39,701 nt of DNA from Thermoplasmatales archaeon SM1-50 (GTDB lineage Archaea; Thermoplasmatota; E2; DHVEG-1): assembly GCA_001595945.1 (NCBI GenBank), contig LSSI01000056.1, positions 1 through 39,701 on the forward strand, read 5' to 3'. Every line of letters begins with the position of its first letter. The first letter of the stretch is position 1. The notes below the pieces were generated by a model. The model was not told where the DNA came from, did not search any database, and saw only the letters and a program-made list of their open reading frames with translations. The position numbers and the translations under genes were made by a program. Shown here piece after piece: positions 32,242-39,701 of the stretch.

Positions 32242-32703
32242 TTAGACCCTTATATTCCTAATATCCATAGCATATTTCCCATCAATCTCAATGGTCACAA
32301 CCAATGTTTTCCCTTGTTTGACCACCTTTGTAACCAAACCCTCTCCCCTTACGACACCAATCCTATCTAACGCTTTTACCACATTACCAACCTTCGGTGC
32401 TGGGACAAACTCATAGGGGAGGGTGACCCTTGCTTTCTCTCCTTTGACCTTCACAACGAAAATAGCCAACCCTGGGCATATTCCAATACATTTTGTACAC
32501 CCAATACATCTCTCAAAATCATTGACCGGTGGCGCATTAATATCTTTCATGGAAATCGCATGAACCGGACAGGATTCAACACATGGGTTACAGGGAATCT
32601 CCTCAACACATTCAAGGATAGCAACCCCTTTCTCCAACTGTTTTCCAGTCGGAAGCTGAAGATCCGTAATGGAAAGGACACCGGTTTTCTCATACTCACA
32701 CAT
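32242..32703 (-). CDS. pdhF: 2[4Fe-4S] ferredoxin-like electron-transfer subunit
   Basis: The 153 residues contain eight cluster cysteines: C32, C38, C41, C45 (ECVEEIPCNPCVESCP) and C66, C69, C72, C76 (RCIGCTKCIGICPG), two [4Fe-4S] sites. The first set has a longer spacing (C-x5-C) than a standard ferredoxin. A beta-rich C-terminal part (about 80-153, VKVKGEKARVTLPYEFVP...VVTIEIDGKYAMD) follows. It matches PdhF of archaeal PDH1-type complexes, passing electrons from the flavins. It overlaps the end of pdhA by eight bases. Confidence 0.83.
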   Translation of the reverse strand: MCEYEKTGVLSITDLQLPTGKQLEKGVAILECVEEIPCNPCVESCPVHAISMKDINAPPVNDFERCIGCTKCIGICPGLAIFVVKVKGEKARVTLPYEFVPAPKVGNVVKALDRIGVVRGEGLVTKVVKQGKTLVVTIEIDGKYAMDIRNIRV

Positions 32704-34183
32704 GGCCTATCTCCACATGCTTTGCGATTTTCTCTTTTGCAATCCGTGGCTTCTCTCCAAAAGGACCAGCCCTAAGCTGAGAAAGCTGGTTCTGATACTG
32801 CACCAAAAGGTTCTTCTTCCGAATGCGACCAAGCTGCATTGCAGCAGCAAGACCAGCGATCTTCCCTTCGATCATCGCAGTCGACGCCTCCTCAATGCCG
32901 GAGGCATCCCCAGCGACATAAACACCTCGTACCGATGTTTGCATCGATTCATCATGCAACGCTACATACCCACCTGCTTCAGGAATAAATTCCAGGTCAA
33001 CCCCAATCTGCGACAGCAACCGTGTCGAAGGAGTCAGCCCAACCGCAAGACAAATCGTGTCACAAGGAACATCCTCCTCACTTCCCTTAACGGGTTTCCA
33101 CTGTTCGTCAAGTTTTACAACAATCGCACCCTCGACTTTCTCATCACCATACACTTCTTTAATGGAATGCGATGTAAAAATAGGAACCCCACATCGACGA
33201 AGCTTGGCAGCATGTACATGATACCCCCCGATAACCGGTGCTGCTTCCACGACCCGATCCACCATAATCCCTGCCTGAAGCAACTGATAGGAAACAATAA
33301 GACCAACATTACCTGCACCCACCATCAGCACCCGGTCGCCAGGCTTCACCCCATAGACGTTCATCAGCGTCTGAACCGCACCAGCCCCATAGACCCCTGG
33401 TAGATCATTACCAGGGAACAACAACATATTTTCCATGGCACCACATGCAAGGATGACTGCCTTACAGCGGACATCGTATAGCCTGCTTTTATACTCACAA
33501 CGTTTCACAACCCCAAACCGATGCCTATTCTTACTTTCATAATATCCAATAACGGTCGCATCGGTCATCACTTGGATTTTGCCCTCCCGCTGCAGACGGT
33601 GCAGCTCACATTCCAGATCCTTTGCAATGTCAATACCACGGGTCCCAGCACGTTCTTCTCTTGAGCCAAAGAACTTATGGGTTTGTTTCACCAACTGCCC
33701 TCCAAGACACTGATTCTCATCGACAAGCAAGACCGGCGCGTTCCTCGACGCACTTTCCAAAGCAGCACACAGACCAGCAGGACCAGCACCAACAACAAGG
33801 ACATCAAAATCTAGTGTTTTCGTAGGCTCTCCGAAAAACTCTGCTACTGGCAACCTGGCAAGTTTATCTTGCATCTCGACACAGATACCTTCCTTTAACG
33901 GTGCGATACATATCCGCACATTAGGGATGCCGTTCACCCGCATCAGACACGAGGAACATTTCCCAATTCCACAGAAAAAACCTCTCGGGTTGTCATACTT
34001 CAAACTGGTGGTAAGCGTCCGTATCCCCGCGGCATGCAATGCAGACGCAATCGTGTCCCCTTCTTCACCGACCAGTCGTTTTTTTTGAAAGCAAAAACTA
34101 AGCTGTTTTCTTTTCGGAAAGTCAATAATAGGATGAGTTCGTATGCGCACACAACGCCCCCTAACCATCCTGCAATCATCCAC
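32696..34183 (-). CDS. pdhA: NAD(P)/FAD-binding dehydrogenase alpha subunit with N-terminal [2Fe-2S] domain
   Basis: The 495-residue protein has an HcnA-like ferredoxin domain (about 20-115; C71, C76, C79, C92 in FCGIGKCSSCLMRVNG...RIC). A two-dinucleotide-fold flavoprotein follows: VVGAGPAGLCAALES at 130-144, LMVGAGNVGLIVSYQLL in the middle, and GVYVAGDASGIEEASTAMIEGKIAG near the C-terminus. This is the alpha subunit of the PDH1/opine-dehydrogenase/HcnAB type. Gene order alpha, ferredoxin, Bfd-like, beta equals pdhA-F-X-B. The start is a GTG at 34183; an ATG at 34168 is equally good. It begins 35 bases after nusA, with a weak TTTTAAA box, so it may be read through from the rpo operon. Confidence 0.86.
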   Translation of the reverse strand: MDDCRMVRGRCVRIRTHPIIDFPKRKQLSFCFQKKRLVGEEGDTIASALHAAGIRTLTTSLKYDNPRGFFCGIGKCSSCLMRVNGIPNVRICIAPLKEGICVEMQDKLARLPVAEFFGEPTKTLDFDVLVVGAGPAGLCAALESASRNAPVLLVDENQCLGGQLVKQTHKFFGSREERAGTRGIDIAKDLECELHRLQREGKIQVMTDATVIGYYESKNRHRFGVVKRCEYKSRLYDVRCKAVILACGAMENMLLFPGNDLPGVYGAGAVQTLMNVYGVKPGDRVLMVGAGNVGLIVSYQLLQAGIMVDRVVEAAPVIGGYHVHAAKLRRCGVPIFTSHSIKEVYGDEKVEGAIVVKLDEQWKPVKGSEEDVPCDTICLAVGLTPSTRLLSQIGVDLEFIPEAGGYVALHDESMQTSVRGVYVAGDASGIEEASTAMIEGKIAGLAAAMQLGRIRKKNLLVQYQNQLSQLRAGPFGEKPRIAKEKIAKHVEIGHV

Positions 34184-34218
34184 CCTTTAAAAGTATTATC
34201 TTAAAAAGGAACATCATC

Positions 34219-34644
34219 CTAGATAATCTGGACATCCTTTATCAGATGATGACGTTGCGCCATCTTCCGGATCATGTTGATGTTCCGCCCGCTTTTCCCT
34301 ATCAACTTTGACTTGTCCCGTGGGTTGACTTCAATTCTTACGATGTCCGCCCCGTCGTTCCCCTCAAAGGTTATCTTTTTGACCTCATAAGGCTTACAGA
34401 GATTCTGAACGAACCTAGTTTTATCCTCATCGAATTCAACGAATTTAACGGCTTTCTTAAAAAGCGACCGCAGTCTCTGAAGGTTCTTAGCTTTACTACC
34501 AATCGCAATACCAAGCTGCCCTTTCTCAACAATAAACACGATACGGTCATCCTCAATGATGCAATCCCTGATAGCTGCCCCAGAATACTTTGATGCCAGA
34601 TTGATGCACTGAACCGTCTCGTTTGAAAGCACTATCTCTCCCAT
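34219..34644 (-). CDS. nusA: Archaeal NusA-like transcription elongation factor (two KH domains)
   Basis: This 141-residue protein consists of two KH RNA-binding domains with GxxG loops: GIAIGSKAKNLQRLR (about 44-58) and LIGKSGRNINMIRK (about 114-127). It lacks the S1 and N-terminal domains of bacterial NusA, as archaeal NusA does. It follows rpl30e by five bases, with AAGGAAAT as ribosome binding site, in the standard archaeal order rpoA2-rpl30e-nusA. Confidence 0.93.
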   Translation of the reverse strand: MGEIVLSNETVQCINLASKYSGAAIRDCIIEDDRIVFIVEKGQLGIAIGSKAKNLQRLRSLFKKAVKFVEFDEDKTRFVQNLCKPYEVKKITFEGNDGADIVRIEVNPRDKSKLIGKSGRNINMIRKMAQRHHLIKDVQII

Positions 34645-34649
34645 TTTGG

Positions 34650-34952
34650 TTATTTCCTTTTTTTGACAAGCTGTAAGATAGTAGATTCTCCTTCCTCAAG
34701 AACAGCTAAGCAGGAAACAGAAAAGTTCTTCCCGCAGGTGTACCCAAGCTCAACACCCGTATATGGATAGGTGTACACTGGTACCTTCTGTTCCTTCGAA
34801 AGCGTGGCAATGGGTTTGGCAGAGGGGCAATTCTGTGCCATCACCACCAGCTTTGCAGATCCGTTCTTTATAGCTGCTTTTGTCTGTTTTTCGCCAATAA
34901 GGATTGTGCCTTTCTTTGATACATCCTTTAATGCTTTGTTTACGTCTATCAT
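34650..34952 (-). CDS. rpl30e: Ribosomal protein L30e
   Basis: The 100-residue protein of the L7Ae/L30e family binds 23S rRNA kink-turns. Signature parts are KGTILIGEKQTKAAIKNGSAKLVVMAQNCP and VPVYTYPYTGVELGYTCGKNFSVSCLAVLEEG. Its ATG follows the rpoA2 stop with no gap. Presence in the RNA polymerase operon is typical of Archaea. Confidence 0.95.
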   Translation of the reverse strand: MIDVNKALKDVSKKGTILIGEKQTKAAIKNGSAKLVVMAQNCPSAKPIATLSKEQKVPVYTYPYTGVELGYTCGKNFSVSCLAVLEEGESTILQLVKKRK

Positions 34953-36404
34953 TTACTTTTCCTTCTGTTTTCGTTTCTTTGGATTCATCACAAGTTCAAT
35001 CGCACCTGTCCCAAGGTTCACCGGCTGCCCGACGATGATGTTCTCAGCCACTCCATTAAGCTTATCAGATTCACCACGCTGACTTGCCAGCAGTAGATGA
35101 TTAACAGTAATTTCAAACGCGGCTCGTGAAAGCACAGAGCTTTTCTCACCACTGACCCCATGACGACCAATAGCCCGAACCGTCCCGTCCGCAGTCATCA
35201 CATCAGCAACAAGCATGATATGCCGCATATCAACGTTTAGCCCCTGCTCTGAGAGCGTGGAATACGCTTCCTGAATGATCGTGTTTCGTGCCGCCTCAAT
35301 GCCCAGTTCCCGAGCGATAGCATGAATGTCGTTTGTCGTGGTCCGATATGGGTCAACACCCTCGATATCAAGTACCTCTTTAAGATTGCTGCCTTCACTA
35401 TAAATGACATACCCTTCGTTTGGCTCTTTGCGGATGATAACTCGTTTGATTCCATCGATCCCCTTGATCTTTAGATTCTTTAACATCTCGTTTGTATTCT
35501 GAAGAACCTTATAGCCTGGCTCATCGAGCATGACCTTTATGGTGTCTTTTTCGATTTTTGCGGATAGCTTACGAACCGATTGGACCCGCTCTAAAAGATC
35601 ATTAATGACGATGCCTTTCTTTTCCATCGTCTTCTTATTTGGTTTAATGGCAATAGTGATATTCACAAGGTCCATCTCAATATCGGCAACATCCGTAAGC
35701 TTGGTAATCTCGATTTTATTGGCGATTTCTTTTGCCAAATCTGAGTTTATCCGGTACTCATCCCGAAGATAGATGTTCATCATCGGCGTCGAAGGGGTAG
35801 ATCTTGCATCCACAATCTCAATTAAACGCGGCAACCCAAGGGTGACGTTAATCTCAGCAACACCAGCATAATGAAACGTACGCATCGTCATCTGCGTCCC
35901 CGGCTCCCCGATGCTTTGCGCACTGATCATGCCACACGCCTCGGTCGGGTCGATACAATTCTTCGTATACTCCTCCAAAGCTTTTTGAACGATGCTTTTT
36001 AATTTCGCCTCGATTTTTTTATCCTGTGCCACCCGCTCAACGATACCATCGATAATGGAAATAGGCAGAAAATCTTTTTTCAACAGTTTATGTATCGATG
36101 CCCGAATCGCCTTAAATTCCTTTGGTTCTTCCTCTGTTTTTTTTGGTGGGGGTACAAACGTCCGCTCCGGTTCTTTCTTCTTCTCGATTTTTTTCTCAGC
36201 AACGACCATCTGCGTTTTCCTCTTGACTTTTTTCTTTTCTGAAACACCCTTTGCGTGTGTTGGTTTTTTCTTGGGTTTTGATATCTTTGCTTTCACAGAG
36301 GTTTTAAGTGCCGGTCTTTTTTTATTTGAAGCGATGATTCTTGACTTTTTTTGTGTCACAGGTTTCTTCTGTGCAGACTTCTTTTTCGAAAACATTACCA
36401 TCAT
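34953..36404 (-). CDS. rpoA2: DNA-directed RNA polymerase subunit A'' with a basic N-terminal extension
   Basis: This is the C-terminal part of the largest RNA polymerase subunit. Conserved segments include [56 protein letters not shown] (bridge and trigger-loop region, about 156-210) and the C-terminal [35 protein letters not shown]. The first ~95 residues are a low-complexity Lys-rich extension (runs such as [25 protein letters not shown]) and precede the normal start near [16 protein letters not shown] eight bases before the ATG, made of the last codons of rpoA1, supports this start. Confidence 0.95.
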   Translation of the reverse strand: MMVMFSKKKSAQKKPVTQKKSRIIASNKKRPALKTSVKAKISKPKKKPTHAKGVSEKKKVKRKTQMVVAEKKIEKKKEPERTFVPPPKKTEEEPKEFKAIRASIHKLLKKDFLPISIIDGIVERVAQDKKIEAKLKSIVQKALEEYTKNCIDPTEACGMISAQSIGEPGTQMTMRTFHYAGVAEINVTLGLPRLIEIVDARSTPSTPMMNIYLRDEYRINSDLAKEIANKIEITKLTDVADIEMDLVNITIAIKPNKKTMEKKGIVINDLLERVQSVRKLSAKIEKDTIKVMLDEPGYKVLQNTNEMLKNLKIKGIDGIKRVIIRKEPNEGYVIYSEGSNLKEVLDIEGVDPYRTTTNDIHAIARELGIEAARNTIIQEAYSTLSEQGLNVDMRHIMLVADVMTADGTVRAIGRHGVSGEKSSVLSRAAFEITVNHLLLASQRGESDKLNGVAENIIVGQPVNLGTGAIELVMNPKKRKQKEK

Positions 36405-36408
36405 CTCT

Positions 36409-39075
36409 TCATCCTCCGTGGCTCACATCGTAAATAATACGATCGATGTCCACCGCTTTTCCCGTGGTGCTTCGCGTGGGATCAACCCCGTCATCGCCAT
36501 ACTGGAACTGGATGATCTCACCACCAGTGTGGCGGACAGTCCCGTCGCTTTCCACCTTCAGGTCCTCAAGTGCGTTGACTAACCGACGTTGCATATAACC
36601 TGACCGGGATGTTCGTACCGCAGTGTCGACCAGACCTTCTCTGCCTCCCATCGAATGGAAGAAATACTCAGTCGGATTTAACCCACTTTTATAACTGTTG
36701 GCGACAAATCCTTTCGCACTTGCCCCCAGATCTCCTTTTTTGAAATGCGGTAACGTCCGATACTTATATCCCCGGGAAATCCGCTCTCCTCGGACTGCTT
36801 GTTGCCCGACACATCCGGACATCTGCGACAGGTTCAACATCGATCCTCTCGCTCCGGATTTCGCCATAATAACTGCACTATTATTTAACCCTAAATACTT
36901 ACTTGCGATCTCACCGGCCATATCCCTGGCTCTCCCAGTTACTCGCATGATTTCCATCTCTAATGTCTCCTCAAGACTCCGACCAGGGAGGGATTCAAGC
37001 TCGCCGCGTTCATATGCGAGTACCAGCGTGTTGATCTTGTTTTGTGCTTTCTGCAGTCCTTCCTCTATTTGCCGTTTCGCTTCAGTTGGGATATCCTCAT
37101 CATCAATGCTGGTGGTAAACCCAATCACCGTCACCACCGCAATCCCAAGCCTAGTTACATCATCAATGAAGATTCTACCTGCCGCGGTCCCATGATCACG
37201 GATAATGCGTTCAACAATTTTTCCTTTGAACGATCCAATGCTGTTCTCGTCGATGATTCCCTGTTTTAATTTCCCATTTTTCACAATAACATACGCACCA
37301 TGGGGACAATCTGGGGCTTGACAGACTTCACAATGATAACAGGCCTTTGACTTATACTCAATATTTAAATCTTTAGGAAGCAACACACTAAAGATATCCC
37401 GTCCGTAAACAACACTCTCCCCGTTTAGTGTATGGACCTCCGGGAACTTCCCCTTGTATTTGAACGTCGCAAGCATCTCAGAGGTTTTTTCCTTTGAAAA
37501 CTTCTTATCCTTATAAGTAAGAAGGAAACACCCTGAAATATGATCATGCAGACCCCCGATGATCACACCACCAAAACGAGGTGACATTAAGTTCTCCTGC
37601 ACTTTCATAAGGATTTCAGCCTCAGCCTTAGCCTCCTCCCCCTGAAGAAGATGCAGGTTCATTTCATCACCATCAAAATCAGCATTATACGGGGGACAAA
37701 CAGAAAGGTTGAATCGGAACGATCGGTTTGGCATGACCTTAATCCGATGCGCCATCATCGACATCCTATGTAGTGACGGTTGTCGATTAAACAATGCGAT
37801 GTCCCCATCCATTAGCTGCCGTTCAATGGTAAAACCAAGCTCGAGTTTCTCAGCGATGTCCCCAGCGTTTTTCTCAGTGACCTTCATCCGCTGTTCGACC
37901 CCCTCACGATATCGCTTTACGTAATTCACATACGGTCGATAGTCCTCCCCAGGTTTCTCAGGCTGTGCTGTCTGTTTAATGAGTTTTTTACACCATTCAA
38001 GGTTCTGGGTTGTGACCCGCACAGGGATCGTCAACTCCCGGGCGATTTCCACAGGAACACCGATTTCGTTGATACTCAGATTTGGATCTGGGGAAATAAC
38101 GGTTCTTGCAGAGAAATTCACTCGTTTACCTGAAAGATTACTTCTAAACCTTCCTTCCTTCCCTTTTAACCGCTGTGCAAGGGTTTTTAGGGGTCTCCCA
38201 GATCGGTGCCGCGCGGGGGGAATCCCTGATGTCTGATTGTCCAAATATGTCGTCACATGGTACTGCAGCAGCTCCCAGAGGTCCTCTACGATCAGCTGAG
38301 GCGCTCCTGCATCCCTGTTCTCCTGCAACCGCTGATTAATCCTAATCACATCCACCAGTTTATGGGTCAAATCATCTTCAGACCGTTCACCTGATTCAAG
38401 GGTCACCGATGGTCGGACCGTGACTGGGGGTACAGGTAACACCGTCAGTACCATCCACTCTGGTCGCGCTGATTGTATATTGATATCCAACAAAGGAAGA
38501 TCCTCATCGGGTATCTTCTCAAGCCACTCCCGGATCTCAGTTGGGGTCAGTTTCTTTCCGTTCTCCCGGAACGAGGTTGGTTTATCCAAATCAATTTTTC
38601 CGCTGATTGCATGGCAGCGTGGACATCCCTCTGTTTTTGTCGCGCTACTAATAATAATCTTGAAGATATAGGCGTTATCCCGTCCCTCTGAAGCGTTTTT
38701 TAAAATAATTTTTTGGTGCTCCTCAAGCTCCTTATCGGATAGCAAGATTCGTCCGCATTTCCGACAAGTCGCCCGTAGACAATTCCTAATCGTTTTCACA
38801 AAACCGACATGAATCACAGGCATAGCCAGGTCAATATGACCAAAATGTCCCGGGCATTTATCTTTACCCACCTTAAGCCCACAGGTTTTACAACGAAGAC
38901 CAGGCTCAATCACACTAAGCCGCTGGTCCATAAGCCCCATCGTGATAGGAAACCCGTCATCATCGTAAGTGTCAGCGGTAATGACCTTTGTCGCGCTCAT
39001 CTTGCGAATCTCATTAGGTGATAATACTGAAAATTCTAATGCCCCAATTTTTTTTGTGATACTACGTCCCGCCAT
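36409..39075 (-). CDS. rpoA1: DNA-directed RNA polymerase subunit A'
   Basis: This is the N-terminal part of the largest subunit, 888 residues long. The N-terminal zinc site is [21 protein letters not shown] (C62, C65, C74, H77), and further cysteine pairs follow (RATCRKCG and CPRCH). [19 protein letters not shown] leads to the catalytic [10 protein letters not shown] at 464-473, whose three aspartates bind the active-site magnesium. The end ([25 protein letters not shown]) is at the usual A'/A'' split. Four bases separate it from rpoA2, and 14 from rpoB. Confidence 0.96.
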   Translation of the reverse strand: MAGRSITKKIGALEFSVLSPNEIRKMSATKVITADTYDDDGFPITMGLMDQRLSVIEPGLRCKTCGLKVGKDKCPGHFGHIDLAMPVIHVGFVKTIRNCLRATCRKCGRILLSDKELEEHQKIILKNASEGRDNAYIFKIIISSATKTEGCPRCHAISGKIDLDKPTSFRENGKKLTPTEIREWLEKIPDEDLPLLDINIQSARPEWMVLTVLPVPPVTVRPSVTLESGERSEDDLTHKLVDVIRINQRLQENRDAGAPQLIVEDLWELLQYHVTTYLDNQTSGIPPARHRSGRPLKTLAQRLKGKEGRFRSNLSGKRVNFSARTVISPDPNLSINEIGVPVEIARELTIPVRVTTQNLEWCKKLIKQTAQPEKPGEDYRPYVNYVKRYREGVEQRMKVTEKNAGDIAEKLELGFTIERQLMDGDIALFNRQPSLHRMSMMAHRIKVMPNRSFRFNLSVCPPYNADFDGDEMNLHLLQGEEAKAEAEILMKVQENLMSPRFGGVIIGGLHDHISGCFLLTYKDKKFSKEKTSEMLATFKYKGKFPEVHTLNGESVVYGRDIFSVLLPKDLNIEYKSKACYHCEVCQAPDCPHGAYVIVKNGKLKQGIIDENSIGSFKGKIVERIIRDHGTAAGRIFIDDVTRLGIAVVTVIGFTTSIDDEDIPTEAKRQIEEGLQKAQNKINTLVLAYERGELESLPGRSLEETLEMEIMRVTGRARDMAGEIASKYLGLNNSAVIMAKSGARGSMLNLSQMSGCVGQQAVRGERISRGYKYRTLPHFKKGDLGASAKGFVANSYKSGLNPTEYFFHSMGGREGLVDTAVRTSRSGYMQRRLVNALEDLKVESDGTVRHTGGEIIQFQYGDDGVDPTRSTTGKAVDIDRIIYDVSHGG

Positions 39076-39089
39076 TTTTTTTAACCCCC

Positions 39090-39701
39090 CTACACCAATG
39101 ACTCCAGCTTAATCCGTGGAACCACCACAAGTGACTTCAATTCGTCAATGAGCAGTTTGAACGCATAACTCATCTCCACCGGGTGAATATCTGCCTTATC
39201 GCCACAGATGGAGCAATGCAACCGACCGTGTCGGTCGATCATCGCGATATGCCCACATGTGTTACACACATATTTCATTGTGATATCTGATTCATCTAGC
39301 AATCGGTCTTTAATAACCATGGAAGCACCATGTCCAATTAGGCAGTCCCGCTCCATTTCTCCAAACCGCAGACCACCCTCTCGTGCACGTCCCTCTGTTG
39401 GTTGCCGTGTCAGGATCTGAACCGGCCCCCGTGACCGTGCATGGATCTTGCCTGCGACCATATGATGCAGCTTCTGATAATATATACATCCCACAAACAC
39501 ATCACATTCCAACGGTCGCCCTGTCATGCCATCATAAAAGGTTTCTTTTCCCGCATGGTTAAACCCGTTTTTCATAAGTGCTGCCCGCAGTTGATCTTCA
39601 TCTTCACCGCTAAAAGCAGTTCCATCAACGATACGCCCCTCAAGCGAACCGACTTTACCACCGATCATCTCCAGCACATGTGCGACGGTCATCCTTGAAG
39701 G
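39090..39701 (-). CDS. rpoB: DNA-directed RNA polymerase subunit B (or B'), C-terminal part
   Basis: The last ~203 residues are present and the frame stays open to the right edge ([18 protein letters not shown] at the visible start). Signature parts are [47 protein letters not shown], a zinc site CNTCG...CSICG, and the end [16 protein letters not shown]. Whether rpoB is one gene or split into B'' and B' cannot be seen. The order B-A'-A''-L30e-NusA is classic for Archaea. Confidence 0.95.
   Translation of the reverse strand, partial: PSRMTVAHVLEMIGGKVGSLEGRIVDGTAFSGEDEDQLRAALMKNGFNHAGKETFYDGMTGRPLECDVFVGCIYYQKLHHMVAGKIHARSRGPVQILTRQPTEGRAREGGLRFGEMERDCLIGHGASMVIKDRLLDESDITMKYVCNTCGHIAMIDRHGRLHCSICGDKADIHPVEMSYAFKLLIDELKSLVVVPRIKLESLV

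Noticed and set aside
32669-33403. 244-codon plus-strand ORF
   Set aside because: It is the antisense of pdhA, whose cofactor motifs are complete.
35992-36582. 196-codon plus-strand ORF
   Set aside because: It is the antisense of rpoA2 and rpoA1; its Phe/Ser runs mirror the Lys-rich tail.

Overview
The window is archaeal and most likely from an uncultured Thermoplasmatota-like euryarchaeon. Support comes from archaeal information-processing genes (primase large subunit PriL, a family-B DNA polymerase, GatE, Trm5, an RNA polymerase operon with separate A' and A'' genes), TATA-box promoters close to start codons, a tRNA-Tyr with an intron and C1-G72, and several secreted PKD-type proteins ending in a PGF-CTERM-like tail. 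The lineage call is inference; the archaeal call is firm.

Layout. 1-1063 is the N-terminal part of a secreted repeat protein cut by the left edge. 1.57-8.35 kb is a housekeeping block: priL overlapping tmk, family-B DNA polymerase divergent from a histone-deacetylase-family hydrolase, a small unknown protein and archaeal phosphopantetheine adenylyltransferase. 8.4-15.5 kb holds cell-surface proteins: a frameshifted NosD-like beta-helix/PKD protein, an LVIVD-type propeller/PKD protein, a zinc-ribbon membrane protein and a DNRLRE/PKD protein. 15.5-22.3 kb is an AT-rich accessory stretch with long intergenic regions (TrmO-like, VIT-like, MscS, isoprenylcysteine-methyltransferase-like, HTH/coiled-coil and lone membrane proteins). 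It carries a dispersed AGGAGAAAAATGAT-like motif and ends at a tRNA-Thr gene whose 3' end is copied 1.1 kb away. 22.3-24 kb holds tRNA-Thr overlapping trm5, an intron-containing tRNA-Tyr and a zinc-ribbon protein. 24-28.7 kb has a large surface protein with a structured-looking leader and one frameshift, a family-2 glycosyltransferase with no normal start codon, and a nuclease-fold membrane protein that has lost its catalytic residues. 28.6-30.5 kb is gatE, followed by a palindrome-rich spacer. 30.8-34.2 kb is a four-gene flavin/iron-sulfur dehydrogenase cluster in the order known for pdhA-pdhF-pdhX-pdhB. 34.2-39.7 kb is the operon rpoB-rpoA1-rpoA2-rpl30e-nusA, cut by the right edge.

Working together: the RNA polymerase operon is tightly coupled (gaps of a few bases) and runs straight into the dehydrogenase cluster. 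The surface proteins with PGF-CTERM-like tails would need an archaeosortase and glycosylation machinery; only the glycosyltransferase is in the window. The least explained features are the tRNA-Thr-linked repeats, the tRNA promoter lying inside a duplicated trm5 end, the helically phased repeats upstream of the HTH/coiled-coil gene, and the structured leader of the large surface protein.
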